A DNA stretch of 6,557 nt from Rhodanobacter sp. (GTDB taxonomy: Bacteria; Pseudomonadota; Gammaproteobacteria; Xanthomonadales; Rhodanobacteraceae): positions 1 through 6,557 of the forward strand of contig JAPHUU010000076.1 in the NCBI GenBank assembly GCA_026193555.1, given 5' to 3'. A program made the translations under genes and the position numbers. The notes under the pieces were generated by a model. That model did not search any database. It worked only from the letters and a program-made list of their open reading frames with translations, and had not been told where the DNA came from. This document shows positions 6,412 to 6,557 of the stretch, piece after piece. The stretch's first letter is position 1, and every line of letters starts with the position of its first letter.

Positions 6412-6557
6412 GGATTGTGTTGGTGGTCGCGCGGCCAGCAGCGCCTGCAGGATCGGCCGGTCGGCGGGCGTCAGCATCCCCGGCTCGATCCGCCAGGGAT
6501 CCAGCCACAGCAGCGCCTGCCCCTCCAGCGACTGCGGCTCGCCATCCCATTGGTCGA
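6406..6557 (-). CDS. mutT: MutT-like 8-oxo-dGTP diphosphatase, C-terminal part (cut by window edge)
   Basis: The last 49 codons of a minus-strand gene are present; the rest lies beyond the right edge. MutT hydrolyses oxidised guanine nucleotides so that they are not incorporated into DNA. The visible part reads QWDGEPQSLEGQALLWLDP and then EPGMLTPADRPILQALL. The EGQ-x-L-x-W segment, followed by the P-x-D-x-P-I-L-x-A-L helix, is the characteristic MutT C-terminus. The catalytic Nudix box would lie upstream and cannot be checked. The stop TAG (plus 6406-6408) falls within a REP-like sequence, and the last residues (AARPPTQSL) are of low complexity and probably variable. The gene is convergent with coaE, 132 bases away. 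Recognition is from a short conserved tail only. Confidence 0.75.
   Translation of the reverse strand, partial: DQWDGEPQSLEGQALLWLDPWRIEPGMLTPADRPILQALLAARPPTQSL

Overview
The window is a high-GC chromosomal segment carrying a type IV pilus assembly block, pilB-pilC-pilD, followed by coaE. A divergent sugar-type aminotransferase lies to the left. The last 49 codons of a convergent MutT-like Nudix gene lie to the right. The pilBCD-coaE order is the conserved gammaproteobacterial arrangement. The high GC, protein sequences of the Xanthomonas/Xylella/Pseudomonas type, and a GTAGGAGCGACTTCAGTCGC-type repeat after coaE suggest a member of the Xanthomonadales, perhaps of the Rhodanobacter/Dyella group. 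That placement is inference from pattern recognition, not from a search.

Layout: 1-113 holds no confident gene. 114-1289 (minus) is a complete DegT/DnrJ/EryC1/StrS-family PLP aminotransferase. 1290-1575 is a divergent intergenic region with one plausible sigma70 promoter and a GC-rich hairpin in front of pilB. 1576-3303 is pilB, the assembly ATPase. 3304-3447 is a 144-bp gap with a 9-bp direct repeat and a hairpin but no gene. 3448-4710 is pilC, the inner-membrane platform. 4728-4773 is a strong intrinsic-terminator-like hairpin. 4790-5647 is pilD, the prepilin peptidase/methylase. 5644-6273 is coaE, overlapping pilD by ATGA. 6287-6374 is a 36-bp inverted repeat of REP-doublet type with a degenerate tail to 6411. 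6406-6557 (minus) is the 3' end of mutT.

PilD cleaves and N-methylates prepilins. PilB hydrolyses ATP and, through PilC, drives their extraction from the inner membrane into the growing pilus. CoaE (last step of coenzyme A synthesis) is a housekeeping passenger translationally coupled to pilD. No pilin gene is present next to pilB or pilC in this window, where relatives commonly have one, and the aminotransferase occupies the divergent position. A link between it and pilus or surface glycosylation is only a hypothesis.

I see no wholly new system here. The points most worth a second look are the terminator-like hairpin between pilC and pilD, the repeat that appears to supply the mutT stop codon, the altered zinc motif of PilB, and the missing pilin gene.
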